A stretch of DNA of 64,000 bases, taken from NCBI RefSeq assembly GCF_003533305.1, contig NZ_DOEH01000009.1, positions 124,001 through 188,000 on the forward strand, read 5' to 3'. A program made the translations under genes and the position numbers. Below the pieces are notes generated by a model. The model worked only from the letters and a program-made list of their open reading frames with translations, ran no database searches and was not told the origin of the DNA. Positions 36,620 to 45,475 of the stretch are shown here, piece by piece (positions within the stretch are counted from its first letter, which is position 1; each line of letters starts with the position of its first letter). The stretch is from Providencia sp. (GTDB taxonomy: Bacteria; Pseudomonadota; Gammaproteobacteria; Enterobacterales; Enterobacteriaceae).

Positions 36620-36822
36620 TGAAAGTGCAGGCGTTGCAAGGTGACACCGTTGACCTATTATGTTGGCGGCATTATGGGCGCACTCAGGGCATTGTGGAAC
36701 AAGTATTACAGGTCAATCCGAATCTGGTAGAGGGCGGCATACAGCTTGCCGCGGGGCAATGGGTGGAACTACCCGATATTGCACCGGCGGCACAACAAGA
36801 AATGATCCAACTTTGGGATTAA
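36619..36822 (+). CDS. X: tail protein gpX
   Basis: 67 aa, P2 gpX family with a LysM-like fold (VQALQGDTVDLLCWRHYGRTQGIVEQVLQVNP...LAAGQWVELP). Tail assembly, probably baseplate or tail-peptidoglycan contact. Translationally coupled to L through TAATG. Confidence 0.92.
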   Translation: MKVQALQGDTVDLLCWRHYGRTQGIVEQVLQVNPNLVEGGIQLAAGQWVELPDIAPAAQQEMIQLWD

Positions 36823-36840
36823 TAAAAAGGGATTAATAGC

Positions 36841-37128
36841 ATGAGTGAATGGTACAGCCGCCTATCTTACACCCTTTCAGGATTCGGTAGCTTCTTCAGC
36901 GGGTCAGGCATTTTAGGTTTTTTTGGTGATTTTTCTTTGTATGAATGGGGTTTCTTGGCTGGGCTGATTGCCAGTATTTCGTTAGGTGTAATGACCTATC
37001 GGCTAAACCGTCGTGAGCAGATAAAGCGCACTCGTATATTAGAGCGTTATTTTTCACGCCATCCCATTACTGAGCGTGATATTCAAAACATCGTAAAAGT
37101 CACAGAGCAATCACCAAAGGATTTATGA
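36841..37128 (+). CDS. putative holin
   Basis: 95 aa. Two hydrophobic stretches (about 12-30, Gly/Ser/Phe-rich, and 35-51, GFLAGLIASISLGVMTY), then a strongly basic tail (RLNRREQIKRTRILERYF), which matches a small class II-type holin. It stands directly before the lysozyme gene, in the place of P2 gene Y. The hydrophobic, glycine-rich first segment resembles pinholins that release SAR endolysins. AAAAAGGGATT upstream of the ATG. Confidence 0.75.
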   Translation: MSEWYSRLSYTLSGFGSFFSGSGILGFFGDFSLYEWGFLAGLIASISLGVMTYRLNRREQIKRTRILERYFSRHPITERDIQNIVKVTEQSPKDL

Positions 37129-37129
37129 A

Positions 37130-37666
37130 ATGAATACAAAATCACGATTAAGTCAGGCGGTAATTGCGTTGATTATTTCAGGTGCCAGTGGCGGTGCGAT
37201 CCTCTCCGGCTTTTTGGATGAAAAAGAGGGTAATACACTCAAGGCTTATCGTGATGCGGGCGGCGTTATCACCATTTGTCGCGGGGTAACGCGTATTGAT
37301 GGCCAGAAAATCAAACTGGATACCAAACTCACGCAAGGGGAATGCGACAAATTAAATTGCATTGAAGCAGATAAAGCCATTTCATGGGTTAAACGTCATG
37401 TTTATGTACCACTCACAGAGCCACAAATTGCTGGTATCGCGTCATTTTGCCCTTATAACATTGGTCCTTCCAAATGTTTTTCATCCACCTTTTATCGAAA
37501 GTTGAACGCTGGTGATATCAAGGGCGCCTGTGCTGAATTACCCAAATGGACGCGTGATGGCGGCAAAGATTGCCGACAAACCAAAGGCCAGCCAAACGGC
37601 TGTTATGGCCAAGTGATCCGCCGTGACCAAGAGGCCGAATTACTGTGCGGTGAGTGGAAGCAATGA
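37130..37666 (+). CDS. phage lysozyme (GH24) with N-terminal SAR-type anchor
   Basis: 178 aa. The glycoside hydrolase 24 catalytic block EGNTLKAYRDAGGVITICRG (about 33-52) holds Glu and Asp of the T4-type triad, followed by the C-terminal lobe. The N-terminus (LSQAVIALIISGASGGAILSGF, about 8-29) is a weakly hydrophobic, Gly/Ala/Ser-rich signal-anchor-release segment rather than a cleavable signal. So the enzyme is probably exported by Sec and activated on membrane release when the holin depolarises the membrane. This differs from P2 gpK. Ten cysteines suggest disulfide control. Confidence 0.85.
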   Translation: MNTKSRLSQAVIALIISGASGGAILSGFLDEKEGNTLKAYRDAGGVITICRGVTRIDGQKIKLDTKLTQGECDKLNCIEADKAISWVKRHVYVPLTEPQIAGIASFCPYNIGPSKCFSSTFYRKLNAGDIKGACAELPKWTRDGGKDCRQTKGQPNGCYGQVIRRDQEAELLCGEWKQ

Positions 37667-38187
37667 TGGTCAGTTATCGTCATGTTTTATTAGGATATTT
37701 GGCTGTTGCGCTAGTCAGTGGTGGGGCGGCAATCGGTATCACTCGATTGGTTTATCAGTCCAAATTAGATGCAACTGAATTGGGGCATCAGATGGCGCTA
37801 AATGCTATCAGCGCCCAAGCCTTTATTGATGCGACTGAAAAACTCGCCCAATTACAAAAAGCACAAGATACCGCGCATCAGCTTGATGTGGCCTATAACC
37901 AGAGGTTATTAAATGAACAAAATGATTCTCAGCGTTTGCGTGATGATTTGCTCACTGAGCGTCGCCGCGTGCGGTTCGCCAGCGCCGACCTTGCAACCTG
38001 TCAGCTCGCCATCAATCACACTGCCCGCACCGGCAGCGTGGGCGATGTTGCCGCCGTCGGACTCACTCGAAAAGGTGGACTTATTGTTCACGATATCCGA
38101 ACCGGAATTAAGCGAGACAGAGCGAAAATAAGCTATTTACAGGGCTATATCCGTGACGTGATCGACCAGTGCAAGGCGAACAAATGA
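37663..38187 (+). CDS. Rz: Rz-like inner-membrane spanin
   Basis: About 174 aa. N-terminal membrane anchor (VLLGYLAVALVSGGAAIGI), then a long periplasmic coiled-coil region (about 45-120, Gln/Ala/Leu/Glu/Arg-rich). Forms the spanin with Rz1 that fuses inner and outer membranes in the last lysis step. ATG 37663 overlaps the lysozyme stop (ATGATG), with GAGTGGA upstream. The Rz1 gene is nested inside it. Confidence 0.82.
   Translation: MMVSYRHVLLGYLAVALVSGGAAIGITRLVYQSKLDATELGHQMALNAISAQAFIDATEKLAQLQKAQDTAHQLDVAYNQRLLNEQNDSQRLRDDLLTERRRVRFASADLATCQLAINHTARTGSVGDVAAVGLTRKGGLIVHDIRTGIKRDRAKISYLQGYIRDVIDQCKANK
37913..38131 (+). CDS. Rz1: Rz1-like outer-membrane spanin lipoprotein, nested in Rz
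   Basis: 72 aa, encoded in the +1 frame wholly inside the Rz gene. Signal peptide MNKMILSVCVMICSLSVAAC with lipobox V-A-A-C (Cys20), followed by a proline-rich mature part (PAPTLQPVSSPSITLPAPAAW), both hallmarks of Rz1. The nested arrangement is the lambda type. Confidence 0.85.
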   Translation: MNKMILSVCVMICSLSVAACGSPAPTLQPVSSPSITLPAPAAWAMLPPSDSLEKVDLLFTISEPELSETERK

Positions 38188-38342
38188 AATACGTCACTTT
38201 GTTATTTATCACACTGTTTTTAATTACCTTTTTCTTTAGTGGCTTGGTGCTATTACAAGAGCCTAAATGTGCTACGGCATCACCACAAGAACGCGTTGAA
38301 ATGCGTTGCCAAAAAGCACTGTATGACTATCGGGGGAAATAA
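38184..38342 (+). CDS. 52-aa small membrane protein in the lysis cassette
   Basis: 52 aa. ATG overlaps the Rz stop (ATGA) and its stop overlaps the R start (TAATG), so the reading frame is tightly packed in the operon and very probably translated. One N-terminal membrane segment (VTLLFITLFLITFFFSGLVLL), then a short soluble tail with two cysteines (positions 29 and 42). Role unknown; a lysis modulator or antiholin is possible from position. Confidence 0.7.
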   Translation: MKYVTLLFITLFLITFFFSGLVLLQEPKCATASPQERVEMRCQKALYDYRGK

Positions 38343-38800
38343 TGCTAAAGCCGAACTTATTACGCCAAATTATTGTTGAGCAAATTCCTTTCTTCAAGCA
38401 AGACCCTGATTTATTAGAGGTCTATATAACAGAGGGCGGCGTACAGGCCACGGGTACACAATCAGCCTCTTACTTGAATGAATACCAAATTCAGGTGTTG
38501 GCCATGGATTATACCGGCGAGTTAAGCGAGCTCTCATTGGCGATATTGATGTTTGCCCGAAAGCATCAGCCAGACTTGTTATTTAACCCTGATAAACGGG
38601 CGAATGGCATTCGTTACAAAGCGGATATTCTCGACAATGAAAAAATCGACGTGCTGTTTACCATTCAAGCCTCTGAACGGGTGATCGTCAAAAAAGAGAA
38701 TGGAAAAATTACTCAGACTCATATTACAGAGCCAACACCAGCACTGCCGATGCCTGCATGGGATATTGTCATTGATGAGGGGGTGATGACTCATGAGTGA
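38342..38800 (+). CDS. R: tail completion protein gpR
   Basis: 152 aa, P2 gpR family; needed for tail completion and joining to heads. Family stretches: MLKPNLLRQIIVEQIPFFKQDPDLLEVYI at the N-terminus, NEYQIQVLAMDYTGELSELSLAILMFARKHQPDLLFNPD near 41. Start overlaps the previous stop; end overlaps S by 8 bases. Confidence 0.93.
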   Translation: MLKPNLLRQIIVEQIPFFKQDPDLLEVYITEGGVQATGTQSASYLNEYQIQVLAMDYTGELSELSLAILMFARKHQPDLLFNPDKRANGIRYKADILDNEKIDVLFTIQASERVIVKKENGKITQTHITEPTPALPMPAWDIVIDEGVMTHE

Positions 38801-39431
38801 TAACAACCTGTTTATGCAACTTGAAAATGAGCTTAATGGCTTGTTATCCACAACCTCACCGGCTTATCGCCGAAAACTTACTGGCAAATTGGCGCGGGCA
38901 ATTCGTGCCGACCAACAAAAGCGTATTCGCAGTCAAAAAAATGCGGACGGTTCGGCCTATAAGCCTCGTAAACACAAGGTATTACGGGCACAGCAGCAAA
39001 TTCGGTTTATTCATCGTGGTGATGTTCGAACTTTGAGAAATTGGCAAGGTTCAAAAGGCAAGAGAGGTAAAACTATCACCGGATTTGATGAAGATAGAGG
39101 CGCGGTAAGAACTTTTTATCGTCAAGATATTGCCCGTTTTCTAGATATCAATTTTTCATCGATAAAACGCAGTACCAAGCGTAAAGTCCCGATGTTTAAG
39201 CGACTCAGAGCAGCGCGATTTCTACATATCCGTAATAACCAAGACAGTGCGATTGTGGGCTTTCAAGGCAAAGCCGCCGCCATTGCCAGAGAGCATCAAT
39301 ATGGGCTTGAGGGCGCGGTGAATCAATTGGCGCGGGCGCGTTACCCAAAGCGTGAGTTGTTGGGGCTTTCAGAGCATGAGCGCCTTGGCTTGTTAGAAAT
39401 GATTTATCTCGATTTAGTGGGGCAGCTATGA
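38793..39431 (+). CDS. S: tail completion protein gpS
   Basis: 212 aa, P2 gpS family (phage virion morphogenesis). Typical N-terminal block YRRKLTGKLARAIRADQQKRIRSQKNADGSAYKPRK near 25-60 and the C-terminal REHQYGL...ARYPKRELLGLSEHE. About 40-60 residues longer than P2 gpS because of an insert near 65-130. Overlaps R upstream and V downstream (ATGA). Confidence 0.92.
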   Translation: MSDNNLFMQLENELNGLLSTTSPAYRRKLTGKLARAIRADQQKRIRSQKNADGSAYKPRKHKVLRAQQQIRFIHRGDVRTLRNWQGSKGKRGKTITGFDEDRGAVRTFYRQDIARFLDINFSSIKRSTKRKVPMFKRLRAARFLHIRNNQDSAIVGFQGKAAAIAREHQYGLEGAVNQLARARYPKRELLGLSEHERLGLLEMIYLDLVGQL

Positions 39432-40057
39432 ATTCACAAGAGCTATACCGCTTGCTCAGCAATATTTTCCGTCAAGGTGTGGTCACCGAGGTGGATTTAG
39501 ACACTAGTTGTTGCCGTGTTCAATCGGGTGAATTGGTCACGGATTGGATTCGATGGTTAGTTTATCGCGCCGGTGAATCTCGCAGCTATTGGGCGCCAAC
39601 GGTGGGTGAGCAAGTATTGATTGGGGCAATGGGAGGCGAGTTAACCACCGGTTTTGTCCTTGGGTCGCTGTATAGCAATGACAATCCCGCGCCGTCACAT
39701 TCAGCTAATGCATTGAACCATACCTTTTCCGATGGTGCGGTTATCGAATACGAGCCGGAAAACGGAACATTAAAAGCGGTTGGCATTAAAAAAGCGGTGA
39801 TTGAAGCTAGTGACGAAATTACGGCCACAACTAAAAAAGTGATTTGCAAAGCCTCTATTGAAATCAAATTTGATACACCGAATGTGATTTGCACAAACAA
39901 TCTCACCACTGCCACGTTAAATGTGGAAAAGGGCGGTGAAATGACCGGTAACTTTAACCATACCGGCGGGGCGATAACCTCCAATGGTGTGGTTATTCAT
40001 ACTCACCAGCACAGTGGCGTGCGTTCTGGCGGTGAAACTTCAGGGAAACCCGTATGA
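39428..40057 (+). CDS. V: baseplate spike protein gpV
   Basis: 209 aa. N-terminal OB-fold (GVVTEVDLDTSCCRVQSGELVTDWIRWL...PTVGEQVLIGAMGGEL), then the repetitive beta-helix needle. The C-terminal tip has H-x-H (HTHQHSGV near 190), the iron-binding motif seen in the P2 and phi92 spike tips. It punctures the outer membrane during infection. Start overlaps S (ATGA), stop overlaps W (ATGA). Confidence 0.95.
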   Translation: MNSQELYRLLSNIFRQGVVTEVDLDTSCCRVQSGELVTDWIRWLVYRAGESRSYWAPTVGEQVLIGAMGGELTTGFVLGSLYSNDNPAPSHSANALNHTFSDGAVIEYEPENGTLKAVGIKKAVIEASDEITATTKKVICKASIEIKFDTPNVICTNNLTTATLNVEKGGEMTGNFNHTGGAITSNGVVIHTHQHSGVRSGGETSGKPV

Positions 40058-40395
40058 AGTATTGCGGTATGAATGCGAAAACAGGACGCAGCCTAAATGA
40101 TGGTGAACATATTCGCCAAAGTATCGCCGATATTTTGCGAACGCCGATCGGTTCGCGAGTGATGCGCCGCCAGTATGGCTCAATGTTATATGACCTGATT
40201 GACCAACCACAAAACCCTGCGTTGCGCCTCAAAATTATGAGCGCGTGCTATATGGCACTGATGCAGTGGGAGCCGCGAGTTAGGTTGCAAGCAATTGATT
40301 ATGTTCGTTCAGATATTGGCGAAATGGCGGTGAGTTTATCCGGCGTGATAGTGCCATCGGGTGAGCCAGTTTCGATTTCTATTCCTGTGAGGTAA
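40054..40395 (+). CDS. W: baseplate wedge protein gpW (gp25-like)
   Basis: 113 aa, gp25/lysozyme-like baseplate family. Diagnostic DILRTPIGSRVMRRQYGSMLYDLIDQP near 29-55 and the EPRVRL block near 75. Part of the baseplate wedge that controls sheath contraction. Overlaps V by ATGA. Confidence 0.95.
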   Translation: MKYCGMNAKTGRSLNDGEHIRQSIADILRTPIGSRVMRRQYGSMLYDLIDQPQNPALRLKIMSACYMALMQWEPRVRLQAIDYVRSDIGEMAVSLSGVIVPSGEPVSISIPVR

Positions 40396-40399
40396 AAGT

Positions 40400-41311
40400 A
40401 TGGCAGCCAGTATTGATTTAAGTTTATTACCCGCACCGGATGTGGTCGAAATATTAGATTTTGAGGTGATATTTAGTGAGCGCAAAGCCGCATTAATTTC
40501 TGCTATGCCGTCGGAAAAGCGGGAAGCTATCGCCCGTACTTTGGAATTAGAATCCGAGCCCCTAACCAAATTACTGCAAGAAAATTGTTACCGCGAATTG
40601 ATTCTACGCCAGCGCGTCAATGAAGCAGCGCGTGCAAGCATGGTGGCTTTTGCTACTGGCGCTGACCTTGATCAACTCGCGGCCAATAATAATGTTCAAC
40701 GCCTAATATTATCCGCCGGCGATGAAAATGCTATTCCACCTATTGCGCCGGTGTATGAGTCAGATTCTAACTTACGTTTGCGTATTCCTGCCGCCTTTGA
40801 AGCGCTAAGCGTAGCGGGTCCGATTGGCAGCTATGAATATCATGCTCGCAGTGCTGATGGTCGGGTATCAGATGCCTCAGTGATTAGTCCTGCACCGGCT
40901 TATGTCACCGTAACGGTGTTATCTCGTGAGGGAAACGGCAGAGCACCCGTTGATCTCATTGAAAAAGTTACTTTAGCGTTAAACGATGAAGATGTTCGCC
41001 CCGTAGCTGACCGTGTCACCGTGCAGACAGCTACCATTGTTAACTATGAAATTGACGCCGTGATCTACTGCTATCCCTCGCCTGAATACGAACCGATCAC
41101 CGCCGCCGCCGAGGCGCAATTAAAACGTTATACCACTCAACAACATCGGTTAGGCCGTGACATTGTTCTCAGTGCTATTTATGCCGCGCTACATGTTCAA
41201 GGCGTTCAGCGTGTCGAACTGAAAAAGCCGGTTGCCGATATCAAGCTTGATAAAACGCAAGCCAGTTATTGCACACAAATTAATGTGGCACTTGGGGGAT
41301 CTGATGAATAG
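40400..41311 (+). CDS. J: baseplate protein gpJ
   Basis: 303 aa, P2 gpJ/T4 gp6 family. Recognisable block LRQRVNEAARASMVAFATGADLDQLAANNNV near 70-100 and the GPIGSYEYHARSADGRVSDASVISPAPAYVTVTVLSREGNG stretch near 140. Forms the outer baseplate edge with gpW. Overlaps gene I by 8 bases. Confidence 0.95.
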   Translation: MAASIDLSLLPAPDVVEILDFEVIFSERKAALISAMPSEKREAIARTLELESEPLTKLLQENCYRELILRQRVNEAARASMVAFATGADLDQLAANNNVQRLILSAGDENAIPPIAPVYESDSNLRLRIPAAFEALSVAGPIGSYEYHARSADGRVSDASVISPAPAYVTVTVLSREGNGRAPVDLIEKVTLALNDEDVRPVADRVTVQTATIVNYEIDAVIYCYPSPEYEPITAAAEAQLKRYTTQQHRLGRDIVLSAIYAALHVQGVQRVELKKPVADIKLDKTQASYCTQINVALGGSDE

Positions 41312-41915
41312 CCAATTATTGCCGGTTGGCTCGTCACCGTTAGAACTCGCAGCGGCTGAATCACTCGCGCAAATTGAGCGCGTGCCTATTCCTATTCGTG
41401 AATTGTGGAACCCTGATTTATGTCCAGTACATTTGCTGCCGTATTTGGCGTGGGCGTTTAGTGTTGATCGCTGGGATAAAAACTGGTCAGAAAAAGCCAA
41501 GCGAGATGCGATTAAAGCCGCGATGTTTATTCATAAACACAAGGGCACAATCGGAGCCTTACGCCGTGTGGTTGAGCCATTGGGCTATTTAATTCGCGTG
41601 ATTGAGTGGTGGAAAACCAACGAAACCGCCGGCACGTTTCGCCTTGATATCGGTGTTCTTGAAACCGGTATCACTGAGGAAATGTATCAAGAGTTAGAAG
41701 CGTTAATTTTTGATGTGAAGCCAGCGAGCCGTCACCTTATCGGGCTGACTATTCGGCTTGAAACGCGGGGCGATATCTACTGCGCCGCATCAAGCTATAC
41801 AGGCGACTCAGTGACTGTTTATGCTTATACGCCGCCGCTAATTTCTGTCTCTGGCCTTGATGTTCACGGCGCAGCTATTCACCTAATTGATGAAATGAGG
41901 ATTAATCCACAATGA
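41304..41915 (+). CDS. I: tail protein gpI
   Basis: 203 aa, P2 gpI family; connects baseplate and tail fibres. LLPVGSSPLELAAAESLA near residue 4 and RELWNPDLCPVHLLPYLAWAFSVDRWDKNW near 31 are diagnostic, with HKHKGTIGALRRVVEPLGY near 75. The start is ATG 41304 with GGGGGA 6-9 bases upstream; the longer frame from 41232 overlaps J without a ribosome binding site. Confidence 0.94.
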   Translation: MNSQLLPVGSSPLELAAAESLAQIERVPIPIRELWNPDLCPVHLLPYLAWAFSVDRWDKNWSEKAKRDAIKAAMFIHKHKGTIGALRRVVEPLGYLIRVIEWWKTNETAGTFRLDIGVLETGITEEMYQELEALIFDVKPASRHLIGLTIRLETRGDIYCAASSYTGDSVTVYAYTPPLISVSGLDVHGAAIHLIDEMRINPQ

Positions 41916-43594
41916 AATACTTTGCTCTACTCACTAAATTAGGTGAGAACTTATTAGCCCAAGCCACCGCGCTAGGCACAAAGCTAGAACTAACGCATAT
42001 GTCCGTCGGTGATGGCGGCGGTGCATTACCGACACCCGATACGAATCAAACAAAGCTAATCGCCGAAAAACGTCGAGCGGCTATCAATACCTTGTTTATT
42101 GATGAAAAGAATAAAAATCAAATTGTTGCAGAGCAGATTATCCCTGAATCCGAGGGCGGTTGGTGGATACGTGAAATCGGTCTGTTTGATAAAGCCGGTA
42201 ATTTAATTGCTATCGCAAACTGCCCCGAAACCTATAAACCACAATTAGCTGAGGGCTCAGGCCGCACACAATCAATTCGTATCGTATTAATTGTGAGTCA
42301 CACTGAGTCAGTCACATTAAAGATTGATCCATCGGTAGTACTTGCGACCCGTGATTATGTGAATACTGAAATCACTGTAGTCGATAAAAAGATTGATGCA
42401 CTATCGGCGCAAACCAAACTGGATTTAAATAAAAAATTCGATAAAGCGAATATTTCAGGCCAGAAAGGCAACGATAACGACAGAGTCCCTAGTCTGAATT
42501 TGTTTACTACAGAAATTGGTAAGCTTGCAGTAATTGGGTACAGCTATTCAAAAATTGAATCAGACGGCAGATATCAACCTAAAGGGAATTACGCACCTGC
42601 GGGTGACTATGCAACCAATACAGCATTAAACAACGGCCTTAATTCTAAAATGGATGTAAGGTTCATGAATACCGGAGTTGGTAACGATGTAACATGGAAA
42701 GGACAACACGCGTTCACGCAAGTAGGGATTGGTGAGGTTGGAATGGGTGGTAAGCGTATGTGGCTTACATTAGATGGACTTTCTATGAATCCAACAGGTA
42801 ACAGTTTTTATAACGTTAAATGGCCTGAAAGAGCAGGAAATTTAATGCTCCATGGTGATTTTGGCGTCGGTAGTCAATCTGTGTACTCCAGTATTGATAA
42901 AACCCGCCCTACTGTTAATGGATTTCGCACGTATGATGCCTCATTGACTAATACAATTAATAAAAATTTGATTGGCGTTACCTTATCTTGGGCTGCTAAT
43001 GGAGCAGGTAGAGCCGTAAAAGTACTTGCGTGCGAGGGAGGCAGTGCTGCATATCCAAACTGGTACTCATTATCTTATACAAGCAGTGAGACCGTTCCCT
43101 TTACTCAAATGTTTTACACAACAGCCAATGCTAAAACGGATCGGAACGGACACTTAAAAGTATCAGGTATATCTGAGGAACTTAGTGATTATCCGGTAGG
43201 CGCACCTATTCCATGGCCTCAAGCTACCGCTCCGTCAGGTTTTTTAGTTTGCAATGGCCAATCATTCAATAAAACAACGTATCCACTTCTAGCAAAAGCA
43301 TACCCAACAGGAGTTTTACCTGATTTGCGGGGAGAATTCCTTCGTGGCCTTGATGCTGGGCGTAATATTGATAGTGGACGTGTAGTTTTGTCTAATCAGG
43401 TGCATTCATACCAACAGCATACTCATGATATTAAATTGAATGGGGCGAGTGGTAATGGGGGATTAGAGACAAGAGCTATGCGTACGCTTGGTCAGAACTT
43501 AGGTACATTAAATTTTACGACAGAAAACTCAGGCTCAAGTGGTGAAACTAGACCTCGTAACATTGCATTTTTATATATCGTGAGAGCAGCATAA
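41912..43594 (+). CDS. H: tail fibre protein gpH
   Basis: 560 aa. N-terminal DUF3751-type fibre attachment domain (KYFALLTKLGENLLAQATALGTKLELTHMSVGDGGG, then GGWWIREIGLFDKAGNLIAIANCP), a variable shaft, and a C-terminal phage tail-collar domain (YPVGAPIPWPQA, LPDLRGEFLRGLDAGRNID) ending IAFLYIVRAA. The middle (about 190-430) determines host receptor use and has no family I recognise. Overlaps I (ATGA) and G (TAATG). Confidence 0.93.
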   Translation: MKYFALLTKLGENLLAQATALGTKLELTHMSVGDGGGALPTPDTNQTKLIAEKRRAAINTLFIDEKNKNQIVAEQIIPESEGGWWIREIGLFDKAGNLIAIANCPETYKPQLAEGSGRTQSIRIVLIVSHTESVTLKIDPSVVLATRDYVNTEITVVDKKIDALSAQTKLDLNKKFDKANISGQKGNDNDRVPSLNLFTTEIGKLAVIGYSYSKIESDGRYQPKGNYAPAGDYATNTALNNGLNSKMDVRFMNTGVGNDVTWKGQHAFTQVGIGEVGMGGKRMWLTLDGLSMNPTGNSFYNVKWPERAGNLMLHGDFGVGSQSVYSSIDKTRPTVNGFRTYDASLTNTINKNLIGVTLSWAANGAGRAVKVLACEGGSAAYPNWYSLSYTSSETVPFTQMFYTTANAKTDRNGHLKVSGISEELSDYPVGAPIPWPQATAPSGFLVCNGQSFNKTTYPLLAKAYPTGVLPDLRGEFLRGLDAGRNIDSGRVVLSNQVHSYQQHTHDIKLNGASGNGGLETRAMRTLGQNLGTLNFTTENSGSSGETRPRNIAFLYIVRAA

Positions 43595-44220
43595 TGAAAA
43601 ATTATAATTTAGAGATTGAACAAGCCGAAATTGGTGACAATGGTTTAGCAACAAAAGCAGGTTGGATTAAAGTCTATATTGCAGACCCACAAACGCGCGA
43701 ATATTTAAACGCAAGCATGGAGAATATTTATTTTGATGTGAGTGTATCAGCGGGTGCTTATGTTGACGCGCCTGAATTACCTACAAAAACAGGTTTTGCG
43801 GTAGTTCGCAGTCAAGATGAAACGAAATGGGAAATTGTTGTAGACCATAGGACAAAAACCGCTTACAGCACTGACAACCGCCAACCGATTGAGATTGATT
43901 TTATCGGTGATTTGCCGCCGACATTGACTTTGTTAGAGCCGAAAACTGAGTTTGATAAGTGGAACGGCAAAAAATGGGTCACTGATGTTGAAGCGCAAAA
44001 AGCATCATTTGTTGCTATAGCGGATAACGAAAAAAACCAGCGATTAGAAGAAGCCGAGCAACAGATATTAATGCTTGAACGTAAAACTCGCCTAGAAATG
44101 GCAACTGATGAAGAAGTTGCGTTACTAAAACAGTGGGAAATATACAGTATTAAAGTTTCTGATATTGATACTTCATTAGCCCCAAATATTGAATGGTCAA
44201 TGAAACCGGAAGAAGATTAA
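43594..44220 (+). CDS. G: tail fibre assembly chaperone gpG
   Basis: 208 aa, phage tail-fibre assembly (Caudo_TAP) family: C-terminal half with a WNGKKWVTDVEAQKA block near 126 and helical segments. Helps the fibre trimerise. Coupled to H through TAATG. Followed by a terminator, which closes the rightward late operon. Confidence 0.9.
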   Translation: MKNYNLEIEQAEIGDNGLATKAGWIKVYIADPQTREYLNASMENIYFDVSVSAGAYVDAPELPTKTGFAVVRSQDETKWEIVVDHRTKTAYSTDNRQPIEIDFIGDLPPTLTLLEPKTEFDKWNGKKWVTDVEAQKASFVAIADNEKNQRLEEAEQQILMLERKTRLEMATDEEVALLKQWEIYSIKVSDIDTSLAPNIEWSMKPEED

Positions 44221-44228
44221 TCTATCTT

Positions 44229-44255
44229 AAAGCCCCCAGTCAGTGGGGCTTTGTC
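44229..44255 (+). terminator. terminator after the tail fibre operon
   Basis: AAAGCCCC / GGGGCTTT stem with a CAGTCAGT-type loop, 8 bases after the G stop. The gap to the next gene (44256-44487) is AT-rich with no other ORF. Confidence 0.75.
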
Positions 44256-44487
44256 ATCAAATGCTTATAGCGATATTCACTCTTTTTCCCTCACTGATTC
44301 ATTCTCTCCACTCAACAATAAATATCGTTAAAAAATTATCAAGAACACCAAGAAAGGGAGATAGGAAATTATTTCGTTAAAATTGTGTGTTAATTGTCCA
44401 GTCAGCCCAAAGTGAGACATACATTAAGATAATTAATATATTTATTGTGTAGAATCATTTGCGTGTATATTAATTATGGGAAGCACC

Positions 44488-44958
44488 ATGTTCCAACCGC
44501 ATATTTTAGCTTTGAAAGGCCCAATCAATATAGGTAAAACTACCACAATAAAAATTGTTCGTAGAAAGATATTGGATCATTATGGAAATCAGGCTATAGA
44601 AACAGATTTTTTAAGTAAAAGAGCAACATCAGATATTAAACGTATTATCGAAATAGGTGAGTTTAAAATTGGTATTGAGAGTCAAGGTGATCCAGTTGGA
44701 CCTTCTAAAGGGCTAGGACGTCTTCATGATAGTCTCAAATATTTTGATGAACAAGGATGTAATTTGATTATTTGTACATCAAGAGACAGTGGAAAAACTG
44801 CCGAATATATCAATGCATATGAATCTAAATATACCATTATTTCCTATAAAAAAATAAAAGAACCTGAAAATAAAATGGAATCTATATGGAATATAACCGC
44901 TACAGAAATATTTAATAAAGTAATTAGCCTATATGATGATTTTAATAAGGCCAAATAA
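44488..44958 (+). CDS. small P-loop protein, cargo gene
   Basis: 156 aa. Walker A GPINIGKTT near residues 11-19 at the end of the first strand (HILALKGP), then GCNLIICTSRDSGKT near 93, like a small kinase fold. No kinase lid or base-binding motif that names a substrate. ATG 44488 has GGGAAG 6 bases upstream; ATG 44476 is the alternative. AT-rich compared with the flanking tail genes. It lies just after G, where P2 carries its fun(Z) exclusion gene, so a phage-exclusion role is possible. Confidence 0.65.
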   Translation: MFQPHILALKGPINIGKTTTIKIVRRKILDHYGNQAIETDFLSKRATSDIKRIIEIGEFKIGIESQGDPVGPSKGLGRLHDSLKYFDEQGCNLIICTSRDSGKTAEYINAYESKYTIISYKKIKEPENKMESIWNITATEIFNKVISLYDDFNKAK

Positions 44959-45027
44959 TATAAGTAATAAGACGTAGTCATGTAATAGTTTTATTTATTA
45001 TTCATCTTACAATCCTCTGGAGGTCAT

Positions 45028-45366
45028 ATGAGCGTAAAAGAAAGAATTTTGAGTTATCAGATCACACACGGCGTCTTTGATGGTGAAGATCCAAAGGTCA
45101 GCGGTATTGCTCAATATGCTGTTGACAACGGATTCGCTTCACTTACACCTAAGCAGCAGAACGTAATAGAACCGTTCTTGACGCAGAGCTGTTCTGGAAT
45201 AACCGATCCGGGCGGCTATCATAACGAATGTGAACAAACTTTGATGGGTGAAGAATTGCTAGAAGCCTATGAGCTTTGCGATGATAGTGAAAGCCTTGAA
45301 TGTGAAAGTTGTCGCAGCGAAAGCAGTTTCCATGCATATCAAAGGGATAGACACGAAAGAGAATAG
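45028..45366 (+). CDS. hypothetical 112-aa protein, cargo gene
   Basis: 112 aa, acidic. TGGAGGT lies 6 bases before ATG 45028. Segments such as HGVFDGEDPKVSGIAQYAVDNG near 15 and FLTQSCSGITDPGGYHNECEQTL near 50 look conserved rather than random, and five cysteines, including C-x2-C (LECESC) near the end, could bind zinc. I do not recognise a named family. Sits 69 bp after the P-loop gene on the same strand, so the two may form a unit. Confidence 0.6.
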   Translation: MSVKERILSYQITHGVFDGEDPKVSGIAQYAVDNGFASLTPKQQNVIEPFLTQSCSGITDPGGYHNECEQTLMGEELLEAYELCDDSESLECESCRSESSFHAYQRDRHERE

Positions 45367-45394
45367 TTTTTTGATTAATAAATAAGGCCGTCTC

Positions 45395-45475
45395 CTGAAG
45401 TGACCCCATAAAGTTGGGCACTTTTAGTTAAGCGGCTTTTTTGGTTTTTTTATTCTTCATCCGACTAATCGTGTA
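45395..45475 (-). mobile_element. possible remnant of an IS3-family element end
   Basis: On the minus strand the last codons of a lysine-rich protein tail (TISRMKNKKTKKAA, stop) are followed by GTGCCCAACTTTATGGGG and TCACTTCA, resembling the end of an IS3-group transposase plus its terminal inverted repeat. Only about 80 bp are present, with no other end found, so this would be a scar. Recognition is from memory of such ends and is uncertain. Confidence 0.4.
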
